Below the pieces are notes generated by a model that saw only the letters and a list, made by a program, of their open reading frames with translations, did no database searches and had not been told where the DNA came from. Below are positions 44,523 through 54,551 of a stretch of DNA of 64,000 bases, in pieces; positions within the stretch are counted from its first letter, which is position 1, and each line of letters starts with the position of its first letter. The DNA is from Euzebyella marina (GTDB lineage: Bacteria > Bacteroidota > Bacteroidia > Flavobacteriales > Flavobacteriaceae), in assembly GCF_014855515.1 (NCBI RefSeq), contig NZ_JACYFK010000002.1, forward strand, positions 310,001 through 374,000. The letters are read 5' to 3'. The translations under genes were made by a program, and so were the position numbers.

Positions 44523-45494
44523 TTATTTCACCTCTTTGTTAATTAAATAAGGAATTTTTTCCCCTTTGTACTTGGCTATAATATTTTCTGCTGCGTAAAT
44601 CGACATTCTGTTTCTGGCTTCTTGCGTAGCAGATCCTATGTGAGGTGAAATTGAGACGTTTTCCATATTCAATAAGGGGTTAGAGGGGTTCATTGGTTCG
44701 GGGTCGGTCACATCAAGTCCGGCTCCCCATATATGTCCGTTTTTTAATGCATCGGTCAAATCGGATTCCTGGTGTACTGCTCCGCGAGATGTGTTAATGA
44801 AAATGGCCGTACTTTTCATTTTTTCGAATGCAGACTTATTGAAGGTATGGCGTGTCTCATCAGTAAGGGCACAATGCGCAGAGATAACATCACTAGCGGT
44901 CAATAGTTCTTCAAAACTAACTTTCTTGGCACCCAATAGTTCTTCCGCTCCTTGATTATGGCTTCGGTTAAAGTAAATGATATTCATATTGTAAGCGCCT
45001 TGGCATCGTTTGGCAAACTCTAGACCAATTCGGCCAAGGCCAAAAATGCCCAATGTTTTGTTCTTAAGTTCTATACCCAAATTTGATTTTGGTTGAAAAT
45101 GCTTCCAATCTCCTTTGGCGATTCGTTTGTGATGAAAAAGAAATTTACGAGAAGTTGCGAGCATCAATAAAAATGCAGTATCCGCAGTGGCATCGGTCAT
45201 TGAGTCGGGGGCATTACCTACTGGAATACCTAAATCGGTCGCAGCCTTTATGTCGATATTATCATAACCGACGGCGTATTGTGAAATTATTTGAAGGTGT
45301 TGGTTCTTTTTTAAAAATTCTGCATCGATTTTAAAATTTGATGTACTCAAAAGGGCATCAAACTGTGACATGTGGTCGACAAACTGTTCTTGACTCATGG
45401 GCATGTCCTCAGTCCACTTGGTTACTTTGATACCCTGCTCTTTCATTAAATCAATACCCGAATCGGGAATATTCAAACTGACAAATACATGCAT
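44523..45494 (-). CDS. D-2-hydroxyacid dehydrogenase (glyoxylate/hydroxypyruvate reductase type)
   Basis: A 323-residue cytosolic enzyme of the D-isomer-specific 2-hydroxyacid dehydrogenase family. The NAD(P)-binding motif is GLGRIG, and catalytic residues are Arg in INTSRGAVH, Glu in the DPEP region and His in ISPHIGSAT. Sequence style fits glyoxylate/glycerate dehydrogenases (GyaR-like). It is a stand-alone gene next to a divergent serine hydrolase. Confidence 0.9.
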   Translation of the reverse strand: MHVFVSLNIPDSGIDLMKEQGIKVTKWTEDMPMSQEQFVDHMSQFDALLSTSNFKIDAEFLKKNQHLQIISQYAVGYDNIDIKAATDLGIPVGNAPDSMTDATADTAFLLMLATSRKFLFHHKRIAKGDWKHFQPKSNLGIELKNKTLGIFGLGRIGLEFAKRCQGAYNMNIIYFNRSHNQGAEELLGAKKVSFEELLTASDVISAHCALTDETRHTFNKSAFEKMKSTAIFINTSRGAVHQESDLTDALKNGHIWGAGLDVTDPEPMNPSNPLLNMENVSISPHIGSATQEARNRMSIYAAENIIAKYKGEKIPYLINKEVK

Positions 45495-45583
45495 TTATTT
45501 AATTTTAGGTTTGTGAAAGTACGGCAATCTAAATTCTTTTATTTTTACTTTCAGAGAAAGACCCTCACCATTACTTTGATTCA

Positions 45584-46936
45584 ATGAAAATAGCAAAAAG
45601 AGTTCTTTTGGCCGTATTAATTATTTTGGCCATTGTCATCTATACCCAATACCCCAAACTAAATATTATATCGGGCTATGCCGCCAAGAACATGGCCTCC
45701 ACCGTTTTCTTGGCCCATCGCAGTGCAGAATCGGTCAACGCTAATGACAATAACGTTCCTTTGATCAAATTGGCAGAGGTTAGCTCAAATGAAACCAGTG
45801 CCGAAGCATCCGTATTCGGATTAATGCAACGTACATCTGTTTGCTTCGAAGGTATCGGTTGCATTTTGGTCAATGATGATTTTGATGAGAAAGCCTCTTA
45901 TAGAATTCCCTCTAGAAGTAAATCTACCGCTCAACTCCCATTTCCTTACGGTAATAAAGAACCAAAAGATACCATTTTCCCCGAGGTAGATTATCAATTA
46001 TTAAACAAGGCTTTAGACAGTGCATTTTCTAGACCAGAGGTTCAAAAAACACGAACAGTATTGGTAAACTACAAAAATCAGATGGTGGCAGAACGTTATG
46101 TGGATGGATTTAATGCGGAAACCCCGGTGCTGGGTTGGAGTATGACCAAAAGTGTTTTGGCCACGCTATACGGTATTTTAGAATATCAAGATAAAATAGA
46201 TTTGAACCTACCAGCGCCAATAGAAGATTGGAAAACCGATGAGCGAAAAGAAATTACCATCAACCATCTGCTGCGAATGCAAAGTGGGTTGGAATGGGAA
46301 GAAGATTATTCATCAATTTCAGATGTGACACGTATGCTGTTCTTAGATACGGATATGACTTTGGGCCAAGCGCAGAAACCTGCCATTGCCAAGCCCACAG
46401 AAATATGGAATTATTCTTCAGGTACCTCGAACTTACTTTCAGGTATTCTTCGGGACCATTTTGAAACCCAACAGGCTTATCTCGACTTTCCCTATTCCGC
46501 TTTAATAGACAAGATAGGCATGAACTCAATGATTATAGAAACTGATCAGGCCGGCAATTACGTAGGGTCTTCATATGCATGGGCCAATACCAGGGACTGG
46601 GCAAAATTTGGTATTCTGTACCTAAATGAGGGGGAATGGAATGGCCAGCATCTCTTCGATAGACAATGGGTCGACTACATAACCACCCCTACCGCCCATT
46701 CCGACGGCACTTATGGGGGGCACTTTTGGCTGAATGCAGAAGGTAAATACCCTGATGTGCCAAAGGACATGTATTCAGCAAATGGATATCAAGGGCAGCG
46801 AGTTTTTATTATTCCATCTAAAGATTTGGTCATAGTCAGAACCGGATTGGCTGAAGAGCCTGATTTCAATATTAACACCTTTCTTAAAGACGTATTGGCT
46901 GCCTTTCCTTCAACTGATAATTCTGGCTTAAAATAG
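45584..46936 (+). CDS. Serine hydrolase, beta-lactamase/class C family
   Basis: A 450-residue protein with an N-terminal membrane anchor or signal (about 5-22). The catalytic SxxK is SMTK (Ser186, Lys189) and the second motif is WNYSSGTSN; the C-terminal GYQGQRVFI segment takes the place of the usual HxG/KTG. Such proteins act as esterases, DD-peptidases or D-aminopeptidases; true beta-lactamase activity is not implied. A Cys pair around 91-96 (SVCFEGIGC) could form a disulfide. Confidence 0.9.
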   Translation: MKIAKRVLLAVLIILAIVIYTQYPKLNIISGYAAKNMASTVFLAHRSAESVNANDNNVPLIKLAEVSSNETSAEASVFGLMQRTSVCFEGIGCILVNDDFDEKASYRIPSRSKSTAQLPFPYGNKEPKDTIFPEVDYQLLNKALDSAFSRPEVQKTRTVLVNYKNQMVAERYVDGFNAETPVLGWSMTKSVLATLYGILEYQDKIDLNLPAPIEDWKTDERKEITINHLLRMQSGLEWEEDYSSISDVTRMLFLDTDMTLGQAQKPAIAKPTEIWNYSSGTSNLLSGILRDHFETQQAYLDFPYSALIDKIGMNSMIIETDQAGNYVGSSYAWANTRDWAKFGILYLNEGEWNGQHLFDRQWVDYITTPTAHSDGTYGGHFWLNAEGKYPDVPKDMYSANGYQGQRVFIIPSKDLVIVRTGLAEEPDFNINTFLKDVLAAFPSTDNSGLK

Positions 46937-47064
46937 CTAAAAAGAGAAATTGACAACAACTGTGCCTTGACTGACAACAAAGATTTCATGTTAAGGCCAA
47001 ACGGCTGTATGTTTATATCATAATTCAGCAGGAGTTAATTTTTTCATATAGTGTGTTCTCAATT

Positions 47065-47093
47065 AAAAAGCCTTCCCGGCAGGAAGGCTTTTT
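47065..47093. terminator. Bidirectional terminator
   Basis: AAAAAGCCTTCC (47065-47076) and GGAAGGCTTTTT (47082-47093) form a 12-base stem with loop CGGCA between the serine hydrolase gene and the convergent menB gene. Confidence 0.92.
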
Positions 47094-47119
47094 TTATTTC
47101 TACTCGTGAGCAACCCTTT

Positions 47120-47962
47120 TTAAGGGATCCATTTATTTTTACCGAAATCCGGTTTTCTTTTTTCCAAGAAGGCATTTCTTCCCTCTTTCGCTTCTTCGGT
47201 GCCATATGCCAAACGGGTTGCTTCACCGGCAAATACTTGCTGCCCTACCATGCCGTCATCGGTGAGGTTCATAGCAAATTTGAGCATTTTAATACTTGTC
47301 GGTGATTTTTGCAATATCTCTTGGGCCCATTCATAAGCAGTTGCCTCTAAATCTTCGTGGGGTACCACGGCATTGACCATTCCCATTTCATAAGCTTCCT
47401 GTGCCGAATAATTTCTGCCTAAGAAAAAGATTTCACGGGCTTTTTTCTGACCTACCATCTTCGCCAAATAGGCAGAGCCATATCCTGCATCAAAACTGGT
47501 TACATCAGCATCCGTTTGCTTAAAAATGGCGTGTTCCTTACTGGCTAAGGTCATATCGCAAACCACATGAAGACTATGGCCGCCACCCACTGCCCATCCT
47601 GGTACGACGGCGATTACAACTTTGGGCATAAAACGAATTTGACGCTGTACTTCAAGAATGTTCAAACGGTGCATACCATCGTCGCCGACATAACCTTGTT
47701 CTCCCCTAGCCTTTTGGTCACCACCACTACAGAAAGAATAAATGCCATCTTTTGTAGAAGGCCCCTCAGCGGATAAGAGAACAACACCGATGGAGGTATC
47801 TTCCTGAGCGTCATAAAAAGCCTTATAAAGTTCACTGGTCGTTTTCGGCCTAAAAGCATTTCTAACATTCGGCCGGTTAAACGCTATTCTTGCTACCCCA
47901 TTACACTTTTTATAAGTGATATCTTCGAATTCTATAGCTGTTTCCCAATTTATTACGGACAT
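47120..47962 (-). CDS. menB: 1,4-dihydroxy-2-naphthoyl-CoA synthase
   Basis: A 280-residue crotonase-fold enzyme of menaquinone synthesis, closing the second ring from O-succinylbenzoyl-CoA. MenB-typical stretches are SFCSGGDQKARGEQGYVGDD, AVVPGWAVGGGHSLHVVCD (oxyanion loop) and the C-terminal GRNAFLEKRKPDFGK tail. Length agrees with the family (about 275-285). Menaquinone is the usual respiratory quinone in Flavobacteriaceae. It is a single gene with a shared terminator downstream. Confidence 0.95.
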   Translation of the reverse strand: MSVINWETAIEFEDITYKKCNGVARIAFNRPNVRNAFRPKTTSELYKAFYDAQEDTSIGVVLLSAEGPSTKDGIYSFCSGGDQKARGEQGYVGDDGMHRLNILEVQRQIRFMPKVVIAVVPGWAVGGGHSLHVVCDMTLASKEHAIFKQTDADVTSFDAGYGSAYLAKMVGQKKAREIFFLGRNYSAQEAYEMGMVNAVVPHEDLEATAYEWAQEILQKSPTSIKMLKFAMNLTDDGMVGQQVFAGEATRLAYGTEEAKEGRNAFLEKRKPDFGKNKWIP

Positions 47963-48268
47963 ATTTTTTTATTTAATCAATTGCAAAATAAACTATTTTA
48001 AAGTGAATATGTCCTAAAGTAACAAGTTGAACTCTAACGTTTGAAATATAACGTTCTGTATTTTTAATTAAAATTAATATTATTATTCTTACATTTTAAG
48101 TAGGTATAAATTCTTAATAAGATTTATACTGTTAAAAAAATATTTTTGTTAAATTGCCTAATATTACTGATATTTAAGGTGTAAAGTACTAACTTTGTGC
48201 AAGTTTTCTTTTTGAATGTTAAATATTTTTGTAGGAACATCTAACCCATCTTTCAAGAACAGTTAAAC
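47963..48268. other. Divergent promoter region between menB and the PAS kinase
   Basis: This 306-base A/T-rich gap holds the divergent promoters. On the plus strand it contains two exact TAnnTTTG matches: TAACTTTG (48190-48197) and TATTTTTG (48224-48231). No ORF, repeat or strong hairpin is seen. Confidence 0.5.
48190..48197 (+). promoter_or_regulatory. TAnnTTTG promoter element of PAS kinase
   Basis: TAACTTTG matches the -7 consensus, about 70 bases ahead of the GTG start. A second exact match (48224-48231) lies 37 bases ahead of it; either may be used. Confidence 0.4.
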
Positions 48269-50914
48269 GTGAAAGAAAATCAGAAAAGCCCATATCTGAC
48301 AGAGAACGATCCTTATTCCGTCGCCAAAATTGGTCATTGGTATTTAGATTTTGAATCTATGACCTCTACTTTGGATGATGTGACCTGTAACATTCTTGAA
48401 ATTCCTGAAAATTCTCGACTTTCTTTAGATAAGACAGATATTTTCTATGTCAATGAATCCGATAAGGATACCATTAATGATGAATTAAGCAGGATAATTG
48501 AAGACGGAGGTTCATTTTGCGAGATTGTCCCCCTAAAAACCCCAAAAAACAACTACATCTGGGTTATTTTGGCGGCTTCTGCTGTCTTTGAAGACGACCG
48601 CTGCCTTCAAGTCAAAGGTCTTACGCTTGATATCACCCATCAGAAAAAACTGGAACGTGATTTACTTCAAAAAAATCAGTTGTTCAATGTTGCCCAGAGA
48701 AAAGCACAATTGGGACATTGGTTATGGGATCGAAAGACAAATTTGGCCACTTGTTCCGACAATATGTGTGAACTTTTAGGAATTAAAAAAGGATCAAAAG
48801 TTACCCTTGACACGCTTCTCAAAGATGTACACCCTGAAGATATGGTCGATGTTCAGGCAAGCTTGGCTATCACCATGCAAACCAAGAGCTACCGAAGTTT
48901 TACACATCGGGTGATTATTGATGACGAGATTAGATTTATCAAGGTTATAGGTGAAGTTAATACCGATTCGGAAGGTAGAGTAGTTAATGTTCTCGGAATA
49001 TCTCAAGATGTTACCGAACAGAAGAAATTTGAAAACGAAATACTTCGAAAAAACCACTTACTTAATGTTGCAGAGCAGAAAGCCAATATGGGGCATTGGT
49101 TTTGGCAAAATGGAACCAATTATATTTTGGGTTCGTGGAATCTTTTTAGACTATTCGGTATTGAATTTGAAGATGAAAAAGCTCCCATACAGACTCTTCT
49201 TCAATTTGTTCACCCTAAAGATGCCGAGAGGGTTGAGAAATACCGAATTCGAGCACTGAAAGAAAAGAAATTAGACCAATTGGTCTTTCGTATCATATTG
49301 GGTAATAATGATGTTAGAACTCTCATGGTTACGGGTGAAGTCTATGAAGATGATTCAAATGAAATCAAGGAAATCTTGGGCATCTTTCAAGACATTACGG
49401 AACAAAAGAACTTTGAGAATCAGATAATAAAGAACAATGATTTGCTAAGTCTTGCCGAAAGGGAGGCGCAAATGGGACACTGGCATCTAAAACCAGGTGA
49501 TAAATACGCCACTTGGTCAAAAAACCTTTTGGCCATGTATGGTATGAAACCTGAAGATGGTAAGGTTACTTTTGAAGAAATGCTAAGTTATGTGCACCCC
49601 GATGATCGAGGAATTTTAAATGACCATAAGAAGAAGATAGAATCAAATGGAACATATGGCGACTTTATTCATCGAATAATATTGGCCGATGGTACCGTCA
49701 AAACCATTAAAATAAATGAGACGGTATACAAAAATGAGCAAGGCGAAGTTGAGGAAATAGTGGGCGTTTGCCAAGACATAACCAAACAGTATAAAGAAGA
49801 GGCCAGAATTAGAAATATTATCGACTCGGCCCCCTACCCCAATTTTATTTTGAATCAAGACTCTACCATTGAGATGGTAAATAACGAGGCGCAACGGCTA
49901 TTTGGATACTCAAGCCAAGAGTTGATAGGTAATAGTATAAAAATGCTGATACCGACCAGGTTTCATGACAAGGGCAAAATGATAAGGCAGGCATTTTTCA
50001 ATACTCCCAAGGTGCAGCATATCGATATCGGCGAAGACCTGTTCATGACATCGAAAAAAGGCAAAGAAATACCGGTAAAAGTAACCGTAGGCCCAATTAA
50101 TAATGAAGATAGCATTCTTTGTTCTTGGATTGCCCGCGATGTTACCAAAGAAAAACAGGCCGAAGAAAAAATACTTGCTTCTAATGAGAAGCTAGAAGCC
50201 TTGGCCAATGAGCTGAAATCGCAGAACAATCAGCTAGAAGATTTTTCCCATATAACAACCCACAATTTACGTTCTCCCGTAAATAACCTTAATGGTCTTC
50301 TGAGTGTTTATAAAATGGTTAAGACGGATGACGAAAAAAAGATGCTTTTTGAAAAGTTTGAGAAAGTAACCGAGCACTTGACACAAACCTTAGATACATT
50401 GGTCGACACATTGAAAGTGCAGACAGGTGAGCCGGTAAAAAGGGAGAAACTGAAGCTGAGCGAAACTTTGCATAAGATCAAAGAGATATTGACAGCCGAA
50501 ATCGAAGATAGTCAAGCAGAGATTATCATGGATTTTTCTGCGGTAGATACCATTGTTTATAACCAAATCTATCTTGATAGCCTTTTTCAGAACATGATCA
50601 GTAATGCCATAAAATATAGAAGTCCTGACCGTAAGCCAAAAATAAAGGTAAGTTCTAAGTTGGTCGGAGATAAGATTAAACTGTCTTTCAAGGATAATGG
50701 TTTAGGCATTGATATGGATAAGTATGGAAAACAGCTGTTTAGAATGAACAAAGTTTTTCATAACCATCCGCAGGCAAAAGGCGTCGGACTATTTATGACC
50801 AAATCTCAAATAGAGGCCTTAGGTGGTACTATTAAAGCCATAAGTCAGGTCGACAGGGGCACCACATTTGATGTATATCTCAAAAAGCTAAAAGTTTTCG
50901 ATAACGAAAATTAA
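48269..50914 (+). CDS. Five-PAS sensor histidine kinase
   Basis: An 881-residue cytosolic hybrid-sensor-like kinase without membrane segments. Five PAS domains lie in tandem (about 10-130, 135-255, 265-380, 390-505, 515-630). The second to fourth start with near-identical blocks (QLGHWLWD, NMGHWFWQ, QMGHWHLK) joined by repeated coiled linkers, showing internal duplication. The phospho-acceptor is His665 in TTHNLRSPVNN, and the ATPase has NMISNAIKYRS and KDNGLGIDMDKYG. GTG 48269 is chosen because the first PAS begins within 12 residues and no ATG precedes it. No receiver domain or partner regulator follows. Confidence 0.9.
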   Translation: MKENQKSPYLTENDPYSVAKIGHWYLDFESMTSTLDDVTCNILEIPENSRLSLDKTDIFYVNESDKDTINDELSRIIEDGGSFCEIVPLKTPKNNYIWVILAASAVFEDDRCLQVKGLTLDITHQKKLERDLLQKNQLFNVAQRKAQLGHWLWDRKTNLATCSDNMCELLGIKKGSKVTLDTLLKDVHPEDMVDVQASLAITMQTKSYRSFTHRVIIDDEIRFIKVIGEVNTDSEGRVVNVLGISQDVTEQKKFENEILRKNHLLNVAEQKANMGHWFWQNGTNYILGSWNLFRLFGIEFEDEKAPIQTLLQFVHPKDAERVEKYRIRALKEKKLDQLVFRIILGNNDVRTLMVTGEVYEDDSNEIKEILGIFQDITEQKNFENQIIKNNDLLSLAEREAQMGHWHLKPGDKYATWSKNLLAMYGMKPEDGKVTFEEMLSYVHPDDRGILNDHKKKIESNGTYGDFIHRIILADGTVKTIKINETVYKNEQGEVEEIVGVCQDITKQYKEEARIRNIIDSAPYPNFILNQDSTIEMVNNEAQRLFGYSSQELIGNSIKMLIPTRFHDKGKMIRQAFFNTPKVQHIDIGEDLFMTSKKGKEIPVKVTVGPINNEDSILCSWIARDVTKEKQAEEKILASNEKLEALANELKSQNNQLEDFSHITTHNLRSPVNNLNGLLSVYKMVKTDDEKKMLFEKFEKVTEHLTQTLDTLVDTLKVQTGEPVKREKLKLSETLHKIKEILTAEIEDSQAEIIMDFSAVDTIVYNQIYLDSLFQNMISNAIKYRSPDRKPKIKVSSKLVGDKIKLSFKDNGLGIDMDKYGKQLFRMNKVFHNHPQAKGVGLFMTKSQIEALGGTIKAISQVDRGTTFDVYLKKLKVFDNEN

Positions 50915-50925
50915 ACCTTCACCCT

Positions 50926-51462
50926 CTAAAAGGTGATATTCACAAAGGGGATTACGGGGCTTGTATATACACTTTCATCATCTTTGTATAGTACATTATA
51001 CTTGACACCAAGAGCGATTTTGTCCGTTATATTGAGTCCTGCGCCAATAAATAGAATAGACTCCCAAAAACTGTCTTTAATCTCGCCAGTGACCTCTTCT
51101 TTCTTTGTATTTACATTCAACTCGGCAAATTCTATCAAGGTAGTCAAGCGCTGAATAGGATTATATTGAGTGATGACATTTGCACCGAATGTGGTCGTGC
51201 TCTGTACATCTTTTATTGAAGTGTAATTTCCTTGCAGGCCTGCACCAACACTTACCTTTTCACTTACAGCATACATTAAATTTGGGGCTAACCCTATGTT
51301 GGTACCGCCGACAAAACTTAATCCGAACCCGCATCCAAATTTTAAGCGTTTATCGACTACGGAGGCACTATCGATAACACCAATATCTGTTGTTTGAGCT
51401 AAAGAGCTTTGGCTAGTTATTAAAAAAAAGAGGGCAATCGTAAATAAATTTAAGTTTTTCAT
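50926..51462 (-). CDS. Small outer-membrane beta-barrel protein
   Basis: A 178-residue secreted protein with signal peptide (MKNLNLFTIALFFLITSQ...SLAQ) and alternating hydrophobic strands ending VIPFVNITF with the C-terminal Phe of outer-membrane barrels. Lengths of strands suggest an 8-stranded OmpW/OmpX-like barrel. ATG 51462 is better than the TTG 51468 extension. It is convergent with the PAS kinase (11 bases between stops). Function is unknown. Confidence 0.75.
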   Translation of the reverse strand: MKNLNLFTIALFFLITSQSSLAQTTDIGVIDSASVVDKRLKFGCGFGLSFVGGTNIGLAPNLMYAVSEKVSVGAGLQGNYTSIKDVQSTTTFGANVITQYNPIQRLTTLIEFAELNVNTKKEEVTGEIKDSFWESILFIGAGLNITDKIALGVKYNVLYKDDESVYTSPVIPFVNITF

Positions 51463-51553
51463 TTTCAAGGGTGTTAATGGTTATTTAGTGTTTACCACCC
51501 AAGATATAGTTTTTCGACCAAAAATTTGAACACAATTAGTTTTTAAGGTTCAA

Positions 51554-52807
51554 CTACTTATGGGATTGATTGCGAGAAGACTTTTCTTCAATCCATTTCG
51601 ACATATATTTAGTTGCCTGCATGGTCTGATAATTTAACATGGCCCCAATAAAATTTTGTGAACGGTGCTCCTTAAGATTTTTTGATAAATGGGTTAAGCA
51701 ATTTCGAAGTCTATTCTGTAGCATTTCTTTATCATACCATGCTTTTAAAATAGTAAATCCGTTTTTCTGACTTTCCTGCCAGCAGGTACTATCAAGAAAA
51801 TGCCTTATAGACTCGTTGGCTATGTCATTTGCCGTGTTTGCAACAGATCCGCCCCAAGCCAATTGGCCGTGCATACCTTCGGCACCAATCGTGGTAGTAA
51901 CGCTTGGTGTGCCGGCCTGCATGCTTAAAAGCAATTTGCCCTTAATACCTGCGCCAAATCTTAACGGCGCCAAACACACTTTATAGCGCTGCATGGTTTC
52001 TTGGGCATTTTGGGCCCAGCCCTTAATTAAGAATCCCAGCTTTTCATTATGCATTTCTTGAATCTGTTGTTTTAAATAGGCCCCATATATGTGAAGTTCA
52101 GCTTTTGGCAATTCTTTTTTTAGAAGAGGCCAGATTTCCTTCTTAAGCCAAATAAGGGCGTCAACATTTGGTTGGTGCTGACCGTTGCCCATACAGATAA
52201 AATGATTTCTGTTTTCAAAAGGAAGCTTAATGGCATTTAAATTCTTTTTCATGTCGACCATAAAAGGCAGGTGTAGTAAAAGTTCTGGCGGTATTTTAAG
52301 CTTATTTACCAAAAGATCCATTTCAAAAGAACTGATTATAAGGGAAAGGTCGCATCGAAAAATACTTGCTATTTCTCTCTTCGTCATATCGTGGGTAAGC
52401 CAATCATCTAAAGCAAAAGGCCGTTGTTTTTTATGGCTTGATTGTCTAACTGTACGAAGGGAATGAAGGTCTTCAGTATCAAGAATACGTAGGGCATTGG
52501 GCACCTGCTCTTGCACTCGCCAACCAAATTGTTCTTCGGTCAAATAACGATCAAAAAGCACAATATCAGGGTTTAGTTTCTTGACGAAAAGGTCGAAGCT
52601 AGAATCGTTGAGAATGATTTGTTGTTCATCAATGCCGAATTTTTCCAAATTAAGGGAGAAATCGGTTTTATTGGCGGTACTTGCGAAGGTAATGTGATGC
52701 TGTTCTTCTAAAAAGAAGTTCAACAACTCATACATGCGATTACCTGCCGCAGTAGTGGCGGGCTCAGGCCAGGTAAAACCAATAATCAGTATTTTGGTCT
52801 TTTGCAT
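51554..52807 (-). CDS. Family 1/4-type glycosyltransferase
   Basis: A 417-residue GT-B-fold transferase. The N-terminal half begins LIIGFTWPEPATTAAGNRM, typical of group 1/4 enzymes. The C-terminal half has GNGQHQPNVDALIWLKKEI, LHIYGAYLKQ and the nucleotide-sugar segment LAPLRFGAGIKGKLLLSMQ followed by GTPSVTT. Sugar and acceptor are unknown. It lies 42 bases after a helicase gene on the same strand. Confidence 0.85.
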   Translation of the reverse strand: MQKTKILIIGFTWPEPATTAAGNRMYELLNFFLEEQHHITFASTANKTDFSLNLEKFGIDEQQIILNDSSFDLFVKKLNPDIVLFDRYLTEEQFGWRVQEQVPNALRILDTEDLHSLRTVRQSSHKKQRPFALDDWLTHDMTKREIASIFRCDLSLIISSFEMDLLVNKLKIPPELLLHLPFMVDMKKNLNAIKLPFENRNHFICMGNGQHQPNVDALIWLKKEIWPLLKKELPKAELHIYGAYLKQQIQEMHNEKLGFLIKGWAQNAQETMQRYKVCLAPLRFGAGIKGKLLLSMQAGTPSVTTTIGAEGMHGQLAWGGSVANTANDIANESIRHFLDSTCWQESQKNGFTILKAWYDKEMLQNRLRNCLTHLSKNLKEHRSQNFIGAMLNYQTMQATKYMSKWIEEKSSRNQSHK

Positions 52808-52849
52808 TACCTCGTTTTAAGTCAACCTAATACTTCGATGAAGGGGCCA

Positions 52850-54361
52850 CTACATTTTTTCTGCAAACATTCTAGAAATGGCCGATCGTAGCTTACGCTC
52901 ATAATCTTCTTCTAACCACTCTTTGTAGTTCTTGGTGTTATTCATGATGCAGTATGAATATTGCCTTACACGATAGGCAATCTCGTCTTTCAACTCTTTG
53001 GCCAGGATTCGGGCGTCAAACACATCTTCTGCATTTTCGACACAAATCTTGGCATGTTGGTCAATGCTTCGCTGAATAACAATTTTTGATTTGAGACCTT
53101 GAGCAAAAACGCTTTTATATTCCGCTTTTATATCGAAGGTAATATCTTCAGATTTACTGAACTTATCTCTAAGCTCTGGAGGCATTTCATAAACGAAATC
53201 GCGTTCGATTTCCTCATCGTTCTTGATGTTTTCCAAATAAAAATCAGGAAAATGAAATATTTCTTGCCAATCAATTGGGGCATCCCACAGGCCAAACCTG
53301 GCCACATTGTTACCTAAATCTACAACAGTAAACTCATCCTTATTGGAAAGAATACGACTGCCCCGCCCTATCATCTGAAAATAAAGGGTTAACGAACGTG
53401 TAGCCCTGTTCAAAATGATAGTTTCTACCGAAGGTTCGTCAAAACCGGTGGTCAAGATACTTACCGAGGTAAGAATGGCATCAGGTGTGTTCGAGAACCA
53501 GTCTAAAATTTCTTTCCGTTCGCTTGCCGTGTTTTTGTTGTCTAAGTGACGAATATTATACCCGGCTTTTTTGAAGGTTTCATAGACATAATGCGAAGTA
53601 TTGATACCGTTGTTGAATATCAGGGTTTTGGTTCCTTCGGCGATATCCTTATAAGCGGAAATAAGCTTAGTAAGCATGTTGTGGTTACTGTACAGCTCAT
53701 CTGAAGATTTGACCGTATAGTCACCACTGATACCTAGTTTTAAACTTTGAAGACCGACATCATAATTGTAAACATTGGCCTTTGCCAAAAAATTCTTTTT
53801 GATCAAAGAAGAAATCGACTCCCCTACAATTAACTTTTGATAATTGTCTTTCATAGGAAGTTTGATATTCGAGCTCAAAGGTGTTGCCGTTACCCCTAAA
53901 ATCGTCGATTTTCTGAAGTATTTAAACAACTTTCGAAATGAATTGTAATGCGCTTCATCGATGATAACCAGGCCGATATTCTTTATTTCAACCTTTTCTT
54001 CTTGCAGCCTGTTGTTCAATGTCTCGACCATTGCAACGAAACACATAAAATTATCTTGGTCGGTCAGTTCTTTGACCTCACTATTGATAATTTTATTTTT
54101 CACCCCAAAACCCTCTAGCATTCTAGAGGTTTGTGAACTTAGTTCTATTCTGTGGGTCAGAACAACTACTTTCTTTCCGGTCTTTTCAATATACCTTCTG
54201 GCAATTTCTGAAAAGACTACAGTCTTACCGCCGCCAGTGGGCAGTTGATAAAGTAGGTTGCCTTTTTCATTATCACTTTCAAGATGTTCAAAAATCTTAT
54301 GAAGATCCTGAATCTGATAGTCATAGAGCTTTTTCTCGGTTTTGTCTGATTGTACTTCCAA
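52850..54361 (-). CDS. DEAD/DEAH-box (SF2) helicase
   Basis: A 503-residue superfamily 2 helicase related to the Rad25/XPB/type III restriction-like branch. Walker A is PTGGGKTVVF (Lys46), motif II is IIDEAHYN, motif III is GVTATPL and motif VI is QMIGRGSR. The frame begins at TTG 54361; an in-frame stop lies 12 codons upstream and the next ATG falls after Walker A, so TTG is the likely start. A promoter element TAGTTTTG lies about 60 bases upstream. Substrate and pathway (repair or RNA) cannot be told. Confidence 0.9.
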   Translation of the reverse strand: MEVQSDKTEKKLYDYQIQDLHKIFEHLESDNEKGNLLYQLPTGGGKTVVFSEIARRYIEKTGKKVVVLTHRIELSSQTSRMLEGFGVKNKIINSEVKELTDQDNFMCFVAMVETLNNRLQEEKVEIKNIGLVIIDEAHYNSFRKLFKYFRKSTILGVTATPLSSNIKLPMKDNYQKLIVGESISSLIKKNFLAKANVYNYDVGLQSLKLGISGDYTVKSSDELYSNHNMLTKLISAYKDIAEGTKTLIFNNGINTSHYVYETFKKAGYNIRHLDNKNTASERKEILDWFSNTPDAILTSVSILTTGFDEPSVETIILNRATRSLTLYFQMIGRGSRILSNKDEFTVVDLGNNVARFGLWDAPIDWQEIFHFPDFYLENIKNDEEIERDFVYEMPPELRDKFSKSEDITFDIKAEYKSVFAQGLKSKIVIQRSIDQHAKICVENAEDVFDARILAKELKDEIAYRVRQYSYCIMNNTKNYKEWLEEDYERKLRSAISRMFAEKM

Positions 54362-54424
54362 GTAGGTGGCCGTATTAAAATTTATAGGTCGTTTTTCTCA
54401 AGATTTCGCTCAAACCTCAATTTG

Positions 54425-54432
54425 CAAAACTA
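54425..54432 (-). promoter_or_regulatory. TAnnTTTG promoter element of helicase gene
   Basis: TAGTTTTG on the minus strand (54432-54425) matches the -7 consensus and lies about 64 bases upstream of the TTG start, agreeing with that start choice. Confidence 0.5.
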
Positions 54433-54551
54433 AAGGAAAATTGCGCTAGGATGAAATTTATCTTTCGGAAAGCCCCAAATGCAAAGCGTTATAAAAGAAA
54501 AACAGGACTGCTTGAAGAATGAATTTTGGGGTGGTAAAGATATATACTGCC

